DNA from: Bacillota bacterium
GTDB taxonomy: Bacteria; Bacillota; Clostridia; Lachnospirales; Lachnospiraceae
NCBI GenBank assembly: GCA_023393095.1
Contig: JAEWMT010000088.1
Location: 1-45,698, forward strand
DNA: 45,698 nucleotides
Direction of reading: 5' to 3'
Shown: piece by piece, positions 35,050 through 43,099 of the stretch
Layout of the letters: every line of letters begins with the position of its first letter
How positions within the stretch are numbered: the stretch's first letter is position 1
Notes under the pieces: model-generated
Database searches by the model: none
Told to the model about the DNA's origin: nothing
Seen by the model: the letters and a program-made list of their open reading frames with translations, nothing else
Made by a program: the position numbers and the translations under genes

Positions 35050-36231
35050 TTATTTCGCTGCAGCCAAATAACCATCTTCGCCAACTTTGTAATAACCGGT
35101 ATCAACAAGTTTTTCCTTATAGTTGTCTTTTGTTACAACATCAGGTACTAGCAAATAGGAAGGAACGATGCCGTTACCATTATCATAAGAGGTGGTATCT
35201 AAGGTACATTCACAATCAAATTTATCAGTCAGAGAAGCATCTGGGGTATTTCCTGAAAGAATTTCTTTTGCAAGTGCAACAGTTACAACAGCTTCATTAG
35301 CTACCGCTTTATATACTGTCATCGATTGCTTGCCATCGAGTAAATTTTTAAGGTTTGCAACATCTCCATCCTGTCCTGTGATAATTGGCCAGTTCTTGCC
35401 TGCATAATCAGAATCCACAGCCTGTGTTACACCAAGAGCAGTTGAATCATTCGAGCATAAGCAGATATCCAGTTGTTTACCGCTAGCATAATAGGAAGCT
35501 AGAATATTCTGCATACGGTCTAAAGCATTTGCAGTATCCCATGAAGCCGTAGCTACTGCTTCAAAATCTTTCTGTCCGGAAGGGATCGTTATGGTGCCAT
35601 TATCAATATAAGGCTTTAATGTATCCATCGCACCATTATAGAAGAATTTCGCATTATTATCTGCAGGATCACCAGACGTAACTTCCATGTTATATTTCTT
35701 GTCTCCTGCATTGGCAAGCTTTAGCGTGTCGATTATGTATTGACCCTGTAATTTACCTACCGTGTAATTATCAAAGGATACATAATAAGAAACTGCATCC
35801 GTATTCATAATCAGACGGTCATAAGCAATTACGGCGATGTCCTGATCTTTTGCATCCTGTAATACAGTGGATAACGTTTCACCATCAATAGCTGCGATAA
35901 CTAATAACTTAACACCGTCAGCAATCATATTCTGGATATCATTAACTTGTTGTTCACTTTTATTGTCGGAATAGGTAAGTTCTACTTTATAACCTAATCC
36001 TTCGAATTCCTTCTGAAGAAAAGAACCGTCTCTGTTCCAGCGCTCCAAGGATTTCGTAGGCATTGAGATACCTACCTTAATGTCTTTTGATTCTTTATCA
36101 GGTGCTTTTGTTGCTTCTGTCTTAGAATCTGAGTTCCCTGAGGTTGTGGAAGTGTCTTTATCCGAACTGCATCCGATCAAAGACACAACCATAAATACGG
36201 TTAATAATACTCCAATAAGTTTCTTTTTCAT
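35050..36231 (-). CDS. chvE: Sugar-binding lipoprotein of the ABC transporter (ChvE-like)
   Basis: 393 aa. Lipoprotein signal with VSLIGC; a serine/threonine-rich linker follows. The binding domain shows VGISMPTKSLERWNRDG, IIAIDGETLS-like IAAIDGETLS, AYDRLIMNTDAVSYYVSFDN and TGQDGDVANLKNLLDGKQSM, matching ChvE/XylF multiple-sugar binding proteins. GGAGG lies upstream of the ATG. First gene of the chvE-mmsA-mmsB operon; a hairpin and tandem repeats separate it from mmsA. Confidence 0.9.
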   Translation of the reverse strand: MKKKLIGVLLTVFMVVSLIGCSSDKDTSTTSGNSDSKTEATKAPDKESKDIKVGISMPTKSLERWNRDGSFLQKEFEGLGYKVELTYSDNKSEQQVNDIQNMIADGVKLLVIAAIDGETLSTVLQDAKDQDIAVIAYDRLIMNTDAVSYYVSFDNYTVGKLQGQYIIDTLKLANAGDKKYNMEVTSGDPADNNAKFFYNGAMDTLKPYIDNGTITIPSGQKDFEAVATASWDTANALDRMQNILASYYASGKQLDICLCSNDSTALGVTQAVDSDYAGKNWPIITGQDGDVANLKNLLDGKQSMTVYKAVANEAVVTVALAKEILSGNTPDASLTDKFDCECTLDTTSYDNGNGIVPSYLLVPDVVTKDNYKEKLVDTGYYKVGEDGYLAAAK

Positions 36232-36450
36232 AAATATCCTCCTTGTTTATTTTTTTGATAAAGTTAATATAACATAGGGCTGATAGCATATGCTTTACAA
36301 ACATCTGGGGTATTTTGGTGGCTTATAAACATTGTTAACTACTACTAGCAGTTTATTGCTATTCTCATCTGGATAAATCAAAAATGTACTATATAAGAAA
36401 GAGGATCTGTAAAGAAAAAAGAGTACTTAAAGATTAATCGTAGTTGAAAA

Positions 36451-36653
36451 GCTATCGCATTTTAGGCATATATAATATGAGGGACTCTACATAATCCCTC
36501 AGTACAGGTTGGAAGAGCATGTCATCATTTTTGTATATCATCTTCTTACATAAATGTTCGTATATGACATACAAAATAAATTATGTTCTTCCAAACAGTG
36601 CATTTTGGGGATTTTGTAGAGTCCCATATCACTCAAAGTTTTATTGTGACAGC
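36451..36653. repeat. Long near-palindromic repeat, copy C (inverted orientation)
   Basis: 203 bp. Ends GCTATCGCA / TGTGACAGC. Compared with A and B it is reversed and more diverged, but the loop region TATGTCATATACGAACATT is kept. The main stem carries CTCTAC / GTAGAG where A has CTCCGC / GCGGAG, so pairing is kept. It is the main content of the 519-bp gap between chvE and the BlaR1-like gene; the rest is chvE upstream sequence with no promoter I can name. Confidence 0.85.
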
Positions 36654-36750
36654 AGGTTAATGTAGGTTTAATAATATTACTCTTACACTTCCGGCATTCG
36701 CGGATGTAACCATTCCTTCATTTTATAATCCAATCTGTGATTTATTGTTA

Positions 36751-38733
36751 TCAACTTCCCTTCACCTTCAATAATGCTCCGTCCTTTTTTGGTGCCTGCA
36801 ACATATATAGCCCGTCGCATTCGGATAGGTTTGCAGTATAAGTCGCTGCAGTAACACTATTCTCATTAGCAGTCCCTTTGATGATCAGTTTGCCAGAGTA
36901 CAGAATCCTGTCACCATCATAGGCTGTGAAACTGATTTTTGTGGACAGGGCAATGGCTGATACATTTTCTCCCTCCGCATCCGGCGACCAATAGAGTCCA
37001 CTACTATTGGGCATTGTAAGAGTTTTACCCTGAGGATAGGCTGTGCCATCATGATTATCGAAACCGATAAGGTATCCATCCGTACATGTAGCTTCTATTC
37101 TGGTATAGTCAAAATTGAAGTGAAATGGAAATGCAGGATACCTAGAACTCAAAATCGGCGTATATGACCACACAACATCCTCATTTGTATGAGAATTTTT
37201 CGTATTAGATTTATCCTCATTGGTATTTGCAGCAGAATTTTCCGTAGTAGAGCTATCTATATTGGTATCTATATTAAAACTTTTCGTAATGGATCTATTC
37301 TCATCGTCTAAAGCAAGCCGGAACAAAAAGCGGATAGAAGAATTGTCAGATTCGTTGTCTGCCTCTCTCTTATAGCCGTAGGCTAGATATATATCATCAT
37401 TTTTCTGCTGTAGCACATAATAGAGGACATTCTTATTAATTAGCTGCCATGCCTTTTGATTATTTTCCCGTAATTTTACAGCGGACATATTCTCAGGCCA
37501 CATGTAATCGCCATCTCCATTTCTGGCAAAGTAATCATCAAAATTATCTTTTGATAGTGTCACTTTACTAAACTTTCCAAGATGCTGCCAATCATTCGTT
37601 CCACCGTCCTGCAACAAATCTCCGATTGTCATCAGTTGATGATCGGATGTAAGACAATATTTCGGTGCAGTTTCTGTCCTGTAGGCAAAAGAATACTGCG
37701 GTGCATTATATACAATGGATTCAACACGATAAGTCTGACCAAATATCTCTGTTGTCTGCACAGACGCTAACGGATTTGCAGCACAGGCTGCTACCACACC
37801 GATACATAGGACTGTGACCACAATCGTGACCCAGACCTTCGGCCGCTTCCAATTCAGGATATTCTTAATTCGATTCTTTATGCCGGTTTCACCAAAGGCT
37901 AGCGGGCTTGGCACCGGGAAACGCCGATTAGACGCGAAGGACAGCAATGAAGTACTATAAGGCTTTCGAATGTTATCCTCGCTGGAGAGCACCTTTTCAT
38001 CACAGCTCATTTCCATATCCCGGCCCATTAGGACAAAAGCCAACCAGCAAAACGGGTTGAACCAATGACAAGCAAGCAATAGAAAAGCAAGAGGTTTTAT
38101 GATATGATCCAAGCGTTTCAGATGATACCTCTCATGAGTAAGTACATAGCGCTGTGTGTTTTCGTCCAGGCCAAATGGGATAAAAATCTTCGGGTGGATC
38201 AAGCCCAGTACAAAGGGCGAACACACTTTATCGGATTGATAAACATTACCTTCCAGCAGGATGGCATTATTCATCCGGTGATGCAGCCTGATATAGCTCG
38301 TAATGCCGTAAATCAGCAAGATTACCATACCCATGCACCAGAGGATAGTTCCGATAAAAATCCATATCTGCATGGGATTTACGCTGGAGATTGGCGTCGC
38401 TGCCGGAAGAGAATCGCTGATCACTGCGTTTGCTACCGGAATGCCTACCGTCATCTGTGGCTGCGCCATCATACCGATATTATCCGGCACATATTGCAAC
38501 GCTGCTCCACCGGAGCTTTGCGCCACGGTCATATCGAAGGGCTTCAGGCCAAACAGACTGAACACCGACTGGAAAGACACCGGGCAACAGAGTCGAAAAC
38601 CTACGACAATCCATAGCAGGTATAAGTATTTCTTCGGTGCTTTTCGAAGTAGAAGCCGGATCAGAACAACTGCAATGATCACATAGCTCGCCGTAATGCT
38701 CATGTTTAGAATCTTCAAAAATACAGCTTCCAT
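36751..38733 (-). CDS. BlaR1/M56-family membrane metallopeptidase
   Basis: 660 aa from the ATG at 38733, with AAGGAGG 6 nt upstream. Membrane segments lie near the N-terminus. The zinc motif is VLTHERYHLKRLDH (HExxH form HERYH) with the third ligand in MEMSCDEKVL. After a further membrane helix (about residue 305) an extracytoplasmic region of 330 residues has no penicillin-binding motif; it ends in a domain rich in TNEDKSNT-type linkers. It follows the BlaI-like gene by one nucleotide. It probably cleaves the repressor on signal; the signal need not be a beta-lactam. Confidence 0.85.
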   Translation of the reverse strand: MEAVFLKILNMSITASYVIIAVVLIRLLLRKAPKKYLYLLWIVVGFRLCCPVSFQSVFSLFGLKPFDMTVAQSSGGAALQYVPDNIGMMAQPQMTVGIPVANAVISDSLPAATPISSVNPMQIWIFIGTILWCMGMVILLIYGITSYIRLHHRMNNAILLEGNVYQSDKVCSPFVLGLIHPKIFIPFGLDENTQRYVLTHERYHLKRLDHIIKPLAFLLLACHWFNPFCWLAFVLMGRDMEMSCDEKVLSSEDNIRKPYSTSLLSFASNRRFPVPSPLAFGETGIKNRIKNILNWKRPKVWVTIVVTVLCIGVVAACAANPLASVQTTEIFGQTYRVESIVYNAPQYSFAYRTETAPKYCLTSDHQLMTIGDLLQDGGTNDWQHLGKFSKVTLSKDNFDDYFARNGDGDYMWPENMSAVKLRENNQKAWQLINKNVLYYVLQQKNDDIYLAYGYKREADNESDNSSIRFLFRLALDDENRSITKSFNIDTNIDSSTTENSAANTNEDKSNTKNSHTNEDVVWSYTPILSSRYPAFPFHFNFDYTRIEATCTDGYLIGFDNHDGTAYPQGKTLTMPNSSGLYWSPDAEGENVSAIALSTKISFTAYDGDRILYSGKLIIKGTANENSVTAATYTANLSECDGLYMLQAPKKDGALLKVKGS

Positions 38734-38734
38734 A

Positions 38735-39097
38735 CTATTCCTCCTTGTGGGCATCGATAAGACGCTTTAACTCTGTTGCCTCCTGTTCAGAAATGGTTTT
38801 ATCTCCGAGGAAGGAAACAAGAAATTTTGGCAGTGATCCTTCAAAGGTTCGCTCCACAAACCGCTCACTCTCATAGGCCTGCACCTTATCCCGTGGCACC
38901 AGAGCAGTAACAATTGTATCAATATTTTGGGCAAAGCCCTTATCACAGAGCTTTTTCAGCGTTGTATAAGTCGTTGATTTCTTCCATCCGAGCCTTTGGG
39001 TACAAAGCTCCACCAAATGACCGGATGCCATTGGCTCGTTATCCCAGATTACACTCATGAAACGGTAGTCACTCTCGCATAATTTCAGTTCTTCCAT
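38735..39097 (-). CDS. BlaI/MecI-family repressor
   Basis: 120 aa from the ATG at 39097, with GGAGG 6 nt upstream; longer in-frame extensions run through the promoter and are not real. The winged helix reads YRFMSVIWDNEPMASGHLVE and RLGWKKSTTYTTLKKLCDKG, with the usual C-terminal dimer helices. It normally represses its own operon until cleaved by the M56 partner, whose start codon is one nucleotide downstream of this stop. Confidence 0.92.
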   Translation of the reverse strand: MEELKLCESDYRFMSVIWDNEPMASGHLVELCTQRLGWKKSTTYTTLKKLCDKGFAQNIDTIVTALVPRDKVQAYESERFVERTFEGSLPKFLVSFLGDKTISEQEATELKRLIDAHKEE

Positions 39098-39114
39098 CGT
39101 AGGCCTCCATTCTT

Positions 39115-39158
39115 GGTTGGTATTTGCCGACCATATATTTAGTCTATAACTACCAACC
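39115..39158. promoter_or_regulatory. Spaced dyad in the blaI-like promoter
   Basis: GGTTGGTA (39115-39122) and TACCAACC (39151-39158) are perfect inverted copies 28 bp apart. One lies in the spacer of the promoter, the other just before the ribosome binding site, so they flank the start site. A plausible operator for the BlaI-like repressor, different from the classical TACA/TGTA boxes. Confidence 0.55.
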
Positions 39159-39169
39159 ATCTTTGTCAA
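39141..39169 (-). promoter_or_regulatory. Promoter of the blaI-blaR1-like operon
   Basis: TTGACA (39164-39169) and TAGACT (39141-39146) with a 17-nt spacer on the minus strand, 44 bp before the repressor start. Confidence 0.65.
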
Positions 39170-39468
39170 GGGAGTTTTTACTAATTTCTCTGCTGATTGA
39201 ATTGATTTCTCCAGAAGCTTCTTTGGTTGCAATATACTTCCCCCTGTGCAGCAGGTCGGGCTGTATCCATTTATAATATAGAAATGGCCTCAACAGAGAA
39301 TGTATCTCCATTAAGACCTGATTAAATAAGTTGGCTAGGCTTTTTCTTCCTTTTTAAATCCGATAAACCGTTATAATCGGAATACTTGTAAAATGTATAG
39401 GAAAGCCCAACAATAGTTTATAAGTTAATATTTCTGAGAATACTTGTATTTTTCTCAATAACAGTTAA

Positions 39469-40038
39469 CTACAATATCAATACTTCTTGAATGATATTTT
39501 TATATTCATCAATTTCTGCTTGCCAGCCTTTAATTGAAAATTCTGTTATTTTGTCGCCCAAACCCTTTTCAATCATCTTTTGCTTTCGTTCCTCAATAGA
39601 TGGTATATATCCTATTTTTTGGCTTTTACATAACTCCACAAATTCATGAAAGTTCTCTGCTATTTTAATATAATTTTGGGGTCTATCATGATATAGGAAA
39701 AATAATTTACCCTTGTTAAAACCTTTCAAACCAATCGTTATCTTATCTTCAAAAGTATTGCTCCCAATAGGCAACATATGATCATTTAAATAGTCATTAA
39801 TTACCTCAAGTTGTTCAAGTTCTCGATAATTCAATTCTTTCTCAGCTTTACCAAAACCATAAAAGCCCATTAAATCAGAAAAGATTTTGTTGCTTTTAAA
39901 TTTTGTATTTGGTGTTTTACCACCATTATATTTAATTAGAAAATTACGATATTCTTTTGGAATTTTTATTTTAAACTTATCTTCAAAAATATTTATGTTT
40001 TTATCATTATGCTCATTATTAAATTTTGAGATTAACAT
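39469..40038 (-). CDS. SMI1/KNR4-family (SUKH) protein, immunity-like
   Basis: 189 aa. The core SMI1/KNR4 pattern is visible: FEDKFKIKIPKEYRNFLIKYNGG near residue 20, DLMGFYGFG, LPIGSNTFEDKITIGLKG and the W/F-rich LFFLYHDRP. In bacteria such proteins are often immunity partners of polymorphic toxins. No toxin gene is next to it; a second, broken SUKH-like fragment lies just upstream. GGAG lies 11 nt before the ATG. Confidence 0.82.
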   Translation of the reverse strand: MLISKFNNEHNDKNINIFEDKFKIKIPKEYRNFLIKYNGGKTPNTKFKSNKIFSDLMGFYGFGKAEKELNYRELEQLEVINDYLNDHMLPIGSNTFEDKITIGLKGFNKGKLFFLYHDRPQNYIKIAENFHEFVELCKSQKIGYIPSIEERKQKMIEKGLGDKITEFSIKGWQAEIDEYKNIIQEVLIL

Positions 40039-40092
40039 AGTTTTATATACTCCTTAACATTGAGGTTCAACATAAGTCGAACTAATCCATGG

Positions 40093-40338
40093 TTATCTTA
40101 AGTTTAAAACCAATCTTACCAAATAATCAAAAATATTACTATACTGAGTTGGCCTAATTGTATTGTCCTTATAGTCATAAAGAGAATTTATTGATTCACA
40201 TTTTCCATCATTTACTTCAAAACTATAAAATTCACCTGTACCATTGTCTGAAACTGCTATAAAACTATCTTTCTCATTAATAACAATCCCTCTATTTTTA
40301 AACCCTTAGAATGAAACTCGGCTGAATTTATAAAGCTC
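40093..40338 (-). pseudogene. Broken SMI1/KNR4-like gene
   Basis: From the stop at 40093 a frame of about 66 codons reads back through FYSFEVNDGKCESINSLYD and FIAVSDNGTGE to NRGIV. It then meets a stop; shifting one base at the AAAAA tract near 40296 continues upstream as INSAEFHSKGLK. One missing A explains the break. No start codon is found and the upstream end coincides with the end of the membrane protein gene, so the front half is gone. Confidence 0.7.
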
Positions 40339-40749
40339 TTAATATTTTTTATGATATAAGAATACTAATAGAAAATATACAACCGGCATGAATATTATGG
40401 TAGCAATTAGAAAATGTAAAAATGTTATATGAACGATATTATATAAAATAGCAGCAACAAATATATAACCATAACAGATCCAAAATGAAGTATAACCTGC
40501 TTTCATATTGATAAATCTATTTCTTTCTTCATTTTCCAGTTCAATATTCTTTTTCATTGTAGGATTATTCTTAGCTATGATATTTATTATTAATGTCCCT
40601 ATTCCGGTTGGTAGAAAACCACAAACCAAACCTGTCATAACTTCTTTGTGAAAATTAAATACAAATCCTGCTATTCCCGCTATGATACCAATTAGTATAA
40701 ATGCGATTGAAATTATGATATCCTTTTTTAAATATTTCTCAATACTCAT
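40339..40749 (-). CDS. Small four-helix membrane protein coupled to an XRE regulator
   Basis: 136 aa with four membrane segments, for example ISIAFILIGIIAGIAGFVF near residue 14 and FLIATIIFMPVVYFLLVFLY at the end; between helices two and three lies a charged loop KKNIELENEERNRF. The ATG overlaps the regulator stop as ATGA, so translation is coupled. I recognise no named family. Similar XRE plus membrane protein pairs are common in Firmicutes, with unknown role. Confidence 0.78.
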   Translation of the reverse strand: MSIEKYLKKDIIISIAFILIGIIAGIAGFVFNFHKEVMTGLVCGFLPTGIGTLIINIIAKNNPTMKKNIELENEERNRFINMKAGYTSFWICYGYIFVAAILYNIVHITFLHFLIATIIFMPVVYFLLVFLYHKKY

Positions 40750-40949
40750 TCTATCTCCTCCTCAAATATGAAAACCTCTTCTATGGATTTACTAAAAACC
40801 TTGGCTATATTGTAAGCTAAAAAAATGGATGGATTATATTTTCCGCTTTCGAGTGAAATAATTGTCTGTCTGGATACATGAACTTTATCTGCTAGAAACT
40901 GCTGAGTATAACCAAATTCTTCTCTTAAGTCTTTAATTTGATTTTTCAC
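40746..40949 (-). CDS. XRE-family helix-turn-helix regulator
   Basis: 67 aa consisting of one Cro/C1-type domain: IKDLREEFGYTQQFLADKVH, VSRQTIISLESGKYNPS, ending in an acidic tail. The start is GTG at 40949. AAAGGAG is 9 nt upstream, but an ATG at 40953 lies 5 nt from that site in another frame and opens a six-codon ORF that overlaps the real start. The promoter has two matching operators, which suggests autorepression. Confidence 0.9.
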   Translation of the reverse strand: MKNQIKDLREEFGYTQQFLADKVHVSRQTIISLESGKYNPSIFLAYNIAKVFSKSIEEVFIFEEEIE

Positions 40950-40972
40950 CCATAAGAACTCCTTTCTTTTAT

Positions 40973-40994
40973 AATGTAAAACCAGCTTTACATT
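40973..40994. promoter_or_regulatory. XRE operator 2 (start-site side)
   Basis: AATGTAAA and TTTACATT form perfect 8-bp arms around ACCAGC. It sits between the -10 box and the ribosome binding site, so a bound dimer blocks initiation. Confidence 0.75.
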
Positions 40995-40997
40995 ATC

Positions 40998-41026
40998 ATT
41001 ATATAACTATTTATCAATAGTGTCAA
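40998..41026 (-). promoter_or_regulatory. Consensus promoter of the XRE-membrane protein operon
   Basis: TTGACA (41021-41026) and TATAAT (40998-41003) with 17 nt between; both hexamers are perfect. The rest of the gap to 41293 is AT-rich sequence with loose AGATnAA-type repetition and no other feature I can support. Confidence 0.85.
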
Positions 41027-41038
41027 GTCAGCTTTACA
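41021..41038. promoter_or_regulatory. XRE operator 1 (over the -35 box)
   Basis: TGTCAA-GTCAGC-TTTACA has arms matching at 5 of 6 with the same 6-nt spacer as operator 2, and shares CAGCTTTACA with it. It covers the -35 box. Confidence 0.7.
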
Positions 41039-41268
41039 TCGAATATAAATTAATTAACTAAAGATATAAGTAGATATATTTACATTAGATAATAATAAAT
41101 TAGATAAAGTTAAACTAGATTATAAAAATAAATGAGATAATGATATAAACGAGATGAATTAGATGAAATTTTAAATTGAATAGAGTAATACTTTTACTTC
41201 GCTCAGTTAATATAATAATTCAACAATTTTCTGTGTTATAGTAAAAACATTTTCCGTAAATCGCAAAA

Positions 41269-41311
41269 AAAGAATTCCAAAAGAGAGTTTTATTTAATTG
41301 GATTCTTTAAG
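41269..41311 (-). terminator. Terminator overlapping the flippase-like stop codon
   Basis: On the minus strand AAGAATCCAA pairs with TTGGAATTCTT around a roughly 20-nt loop, followed by seven T residues. The stem includes the last codons of the gene. Confidence 0.55.
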
Positions 41312-42292
41312 ATATCGTTTCTTATAAACTGCTACAAATACCCCACCGATGACAAAAGGGATCAGCCAGGTCACAAAGCGATACAATAGTATTACTGATG
41401 CTGCGATATCAACCTTTGTCAGCGATTGAAAAAGAAGAAGAAATACATATTCTAAAGATCCTATTCCAGAAGGTGCAGGTAATACACCTGCAAGCATATT
41501 ACATACAGCCATCAAAGGGACGACATTCAGTACCAGTATATTACTTCTAAAATAAAAGAAGATGGCTGGAATTAAATAATAACAAGTTTGCTTTCCGATA
41601 TTCAGAATGAATATCCAGAGTATCTTTTCCTTATTTTTAAACAGGATCGAACTTTCATCCTGCAATAGGATAATACTTTCAATAAGCTGATTGGATTTCT
41701 TCTGAAAACCAACCCTCTTTACAGGTATTTTTCTCACTAGCCAAATGACAAGTTTAGAAAATCGCCTCGATATACAGACCGCAATAAGTAAAACAGTGTA
41801 AAGAACTGCAATCAGGCTACCAATTATAATGTAAATACGATATGGTTTAAGAATATGGTTCATTTTCCTGGATAACACCAGATACCCCAGTATTCCATAT
41901 ACTGCTATCGTTACCTTATGGATGATAAATTTTACGAGGCACATTCCGGTTCCTCTTGATATTGGGATCCCTTCCTGGTATAAATAATAAACTTCCGATG
42001 GACCGGCAGCTGCTCCCATCGTAGTAAAACGATAAAAACTACCGATATATGCAATGGCTATCCCCTGCATCCAAGTAAAATTCTTATTATGTCTTGAAGC
42101 CACAAATTCGATTAGCTTGCCTTCAATAATATAATAAATTGTAGTAAATACTATACTGATTATTGTTAATGATGCTGGAAGACTTTTTATTTCAAGCAAG
42201 ATATCCCCGAGGGTTCTATTATAGTATATTATGAATAGAAACGTAATTACTAGGACGATGATCCATCTTCGAAGCCGTTTGCTCTTTCTCAT
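41294..42292 (-). CDS. Lysylphosphatidylglycerol-synthase-type flippase-like membrane protein
   Basis: 332 aa from the ATG at 42292 (a weak GGGTGG precedes it; an ATG at 42310 has no binding site). About eight membrane helices; family marks are YIGSFYRFTTMGAAAGPSEVYYLY near residue 85 (shortened in other members to the T-P-G-x-GG motif) and MLAGVLPAPSGIGSLEYVFL near the C-terminus. This is the UPF0104/MprF N-terminal domain without the synthase half. Likely moves or modifies lipid-linked material; substrate unknown. Confidence 0.8.
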   Translation of the reverse strand: MRKSKRLRRWIIVLVITFLFIIYYNRTLGDILLEIKSLPASLTIISIVFTTIYYIIEGKLIEFVASRHNKNFTWMQGIAIAYIGSFYRFTTMGAAAGPSEVYYLYQEGIPISRGTGMCLVKFIIHKVTIAVYGILGYLVLSRKMNHILKPYRIYIIIGSLIAVLYTVLLIAVCISRRFSKLVIWLVRKIPVKRVGFQKKSNQLIESIILLQDESSILFKNKEKILWIFILNIGKQTCYYLIPAIFFYFRSNILVLNVVPLMAVCNMLAGVLPAPSGIGSLEYVFLLLFQSLTKVDIAASVILLYRFVTWLIPFVIGGVFVAVYKKRYLKESN

Positions 42293-42492
42293 TTGCCACC
42301 CAACCTTCATAACATAATAATTTTGAAATATAATTCTGCTTTCTATGTATTTTATCTATCCTTTAGTATGCGTAGATTATTTTATTATTTACCACATGAG
42401 AGTGGAAATATATTACAATATAGTTATATTAAAACTTGAGATTTGTAGTCTTACACGATATTTTATTAACTCTTAAAATTCGATAGTTAAAA

Positions 42493-42770
42493 ATGAGTGT
42501 AACAAATGAACGGAAAGATAATTTCAAACTTTTTTCTGATTGCTTATATAAGATCTTGGGGCAAAATTTACCTGACGGTTTTATAGTTTTATGCTTCAAT
42601 CTATATGAAGAAACAAAAGAAACTTATTATATACAATAATTGGTTCTGATCAGTTTGATGAAGATGAAACTGATTGGGCTTGTACTGATTATTTTACAAC
42701 TGATGAGGATATTAGCTATATTCTAAGGACAGAAGACATAGAATCTTGGGGAAAAGAGATATTATTATGA
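42493..42770 (+). pseudogene. Frameshifted immunity-like gene
   Basis: ATG at 42493 opens 48 codons (LFSDCLYKILGQNLPDGF) ending at a TAA at 42637. One base out of phase the protein continues: IGSDQFDEDETDWACTDYF then a stop at 42768. One missing A near 42636 explains both. The DEDETDWAC stretch resembles small proteins found in toxin-immunity loci. The stop overlaps the start of the next pseudogene as ATGA. Confidence 0.7.
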
Positions 42771-43036
42771 GATTGTTATTGCTATATGGAGTAAATTGTA
42801 CAAGAAGAATATGGGATAGCTTACTGCCCTATTTAGAAAAGTATGAAGTTGATTATGTGGAATATCCACATGAATTACACAAAAAGCAAATGCTGTAGAT
42901 GATATTTCAAAATGGGTGTATGATACTTATCATGATCGGTCTTACCACGCAGTTATTGGACATAGTCTTGGTGGAATAATTACATTACAATTGGTTTCTA
43001 AATACAAGATGAAATTTTACAAAATAATTTATTTAG
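42767..43036 (+). pseudogene. Frameshifted, 3'-truncated alpha/beta hydrolase
   Basis: ATG at 42767 starts MRLLLLYGVNCTRRIWDSLL and stops at 42896. One base out of phase the chain goes on with AVDDISKWVYDTYHD and the nucleophile elbow VIGHSLGGIITLQL, up to IIYLGTY near 43040. Five A residues at 42881-42885 where six would restore the frame explain the break. The homology stops at about 43040, where toxin-like sequence begins in another frame; the 3' half is missing. Confidence 0.75.
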
Positions 43037-43099
43037 GTACTTATGGTCATTGCACTGCTTACCTATTTAAATAATAGGAATAATAAGCATAAAAAATAA
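43037..43099 (+). pseudogene. C-terminal remnant of a Hol_Tox-like type I toxin
   Basis: In a new frame, directly after a stop, the sequence codes VLMVIALLTYLNNRNNKHKK and ends at a TAA (43097). A hydrophobic stretch followed by a basic tail resembles the end of small holin-like type I toxins of Firmicutes (about 30 aa). The N-terminal half is missing. The two downstream hairpins and an antisense promoter match the layout of such loci. Confidence 0.6.

Noticed and set aside
38104..38616. 170-codon open frame on the plus strand inside the BlaR1-like gene
   Set aside because: It is the shadow of a clear family gene, has no ribosome binding site and no recognisable domain.
40339..40949. XRE regulator plus membrane protein as a toxin-antitoxin pair
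   Set aside because: The partner has four membrane helices and no toxin motif; regulator-membrane pairs are common outside toxin systems.
41041..41200. AT-rich stretch with AGATnAA-like repetition as a CRISPR or iteron array
   Set aside because: No constant repeat unit or regular spacing; best explained as low-complexity sequence.
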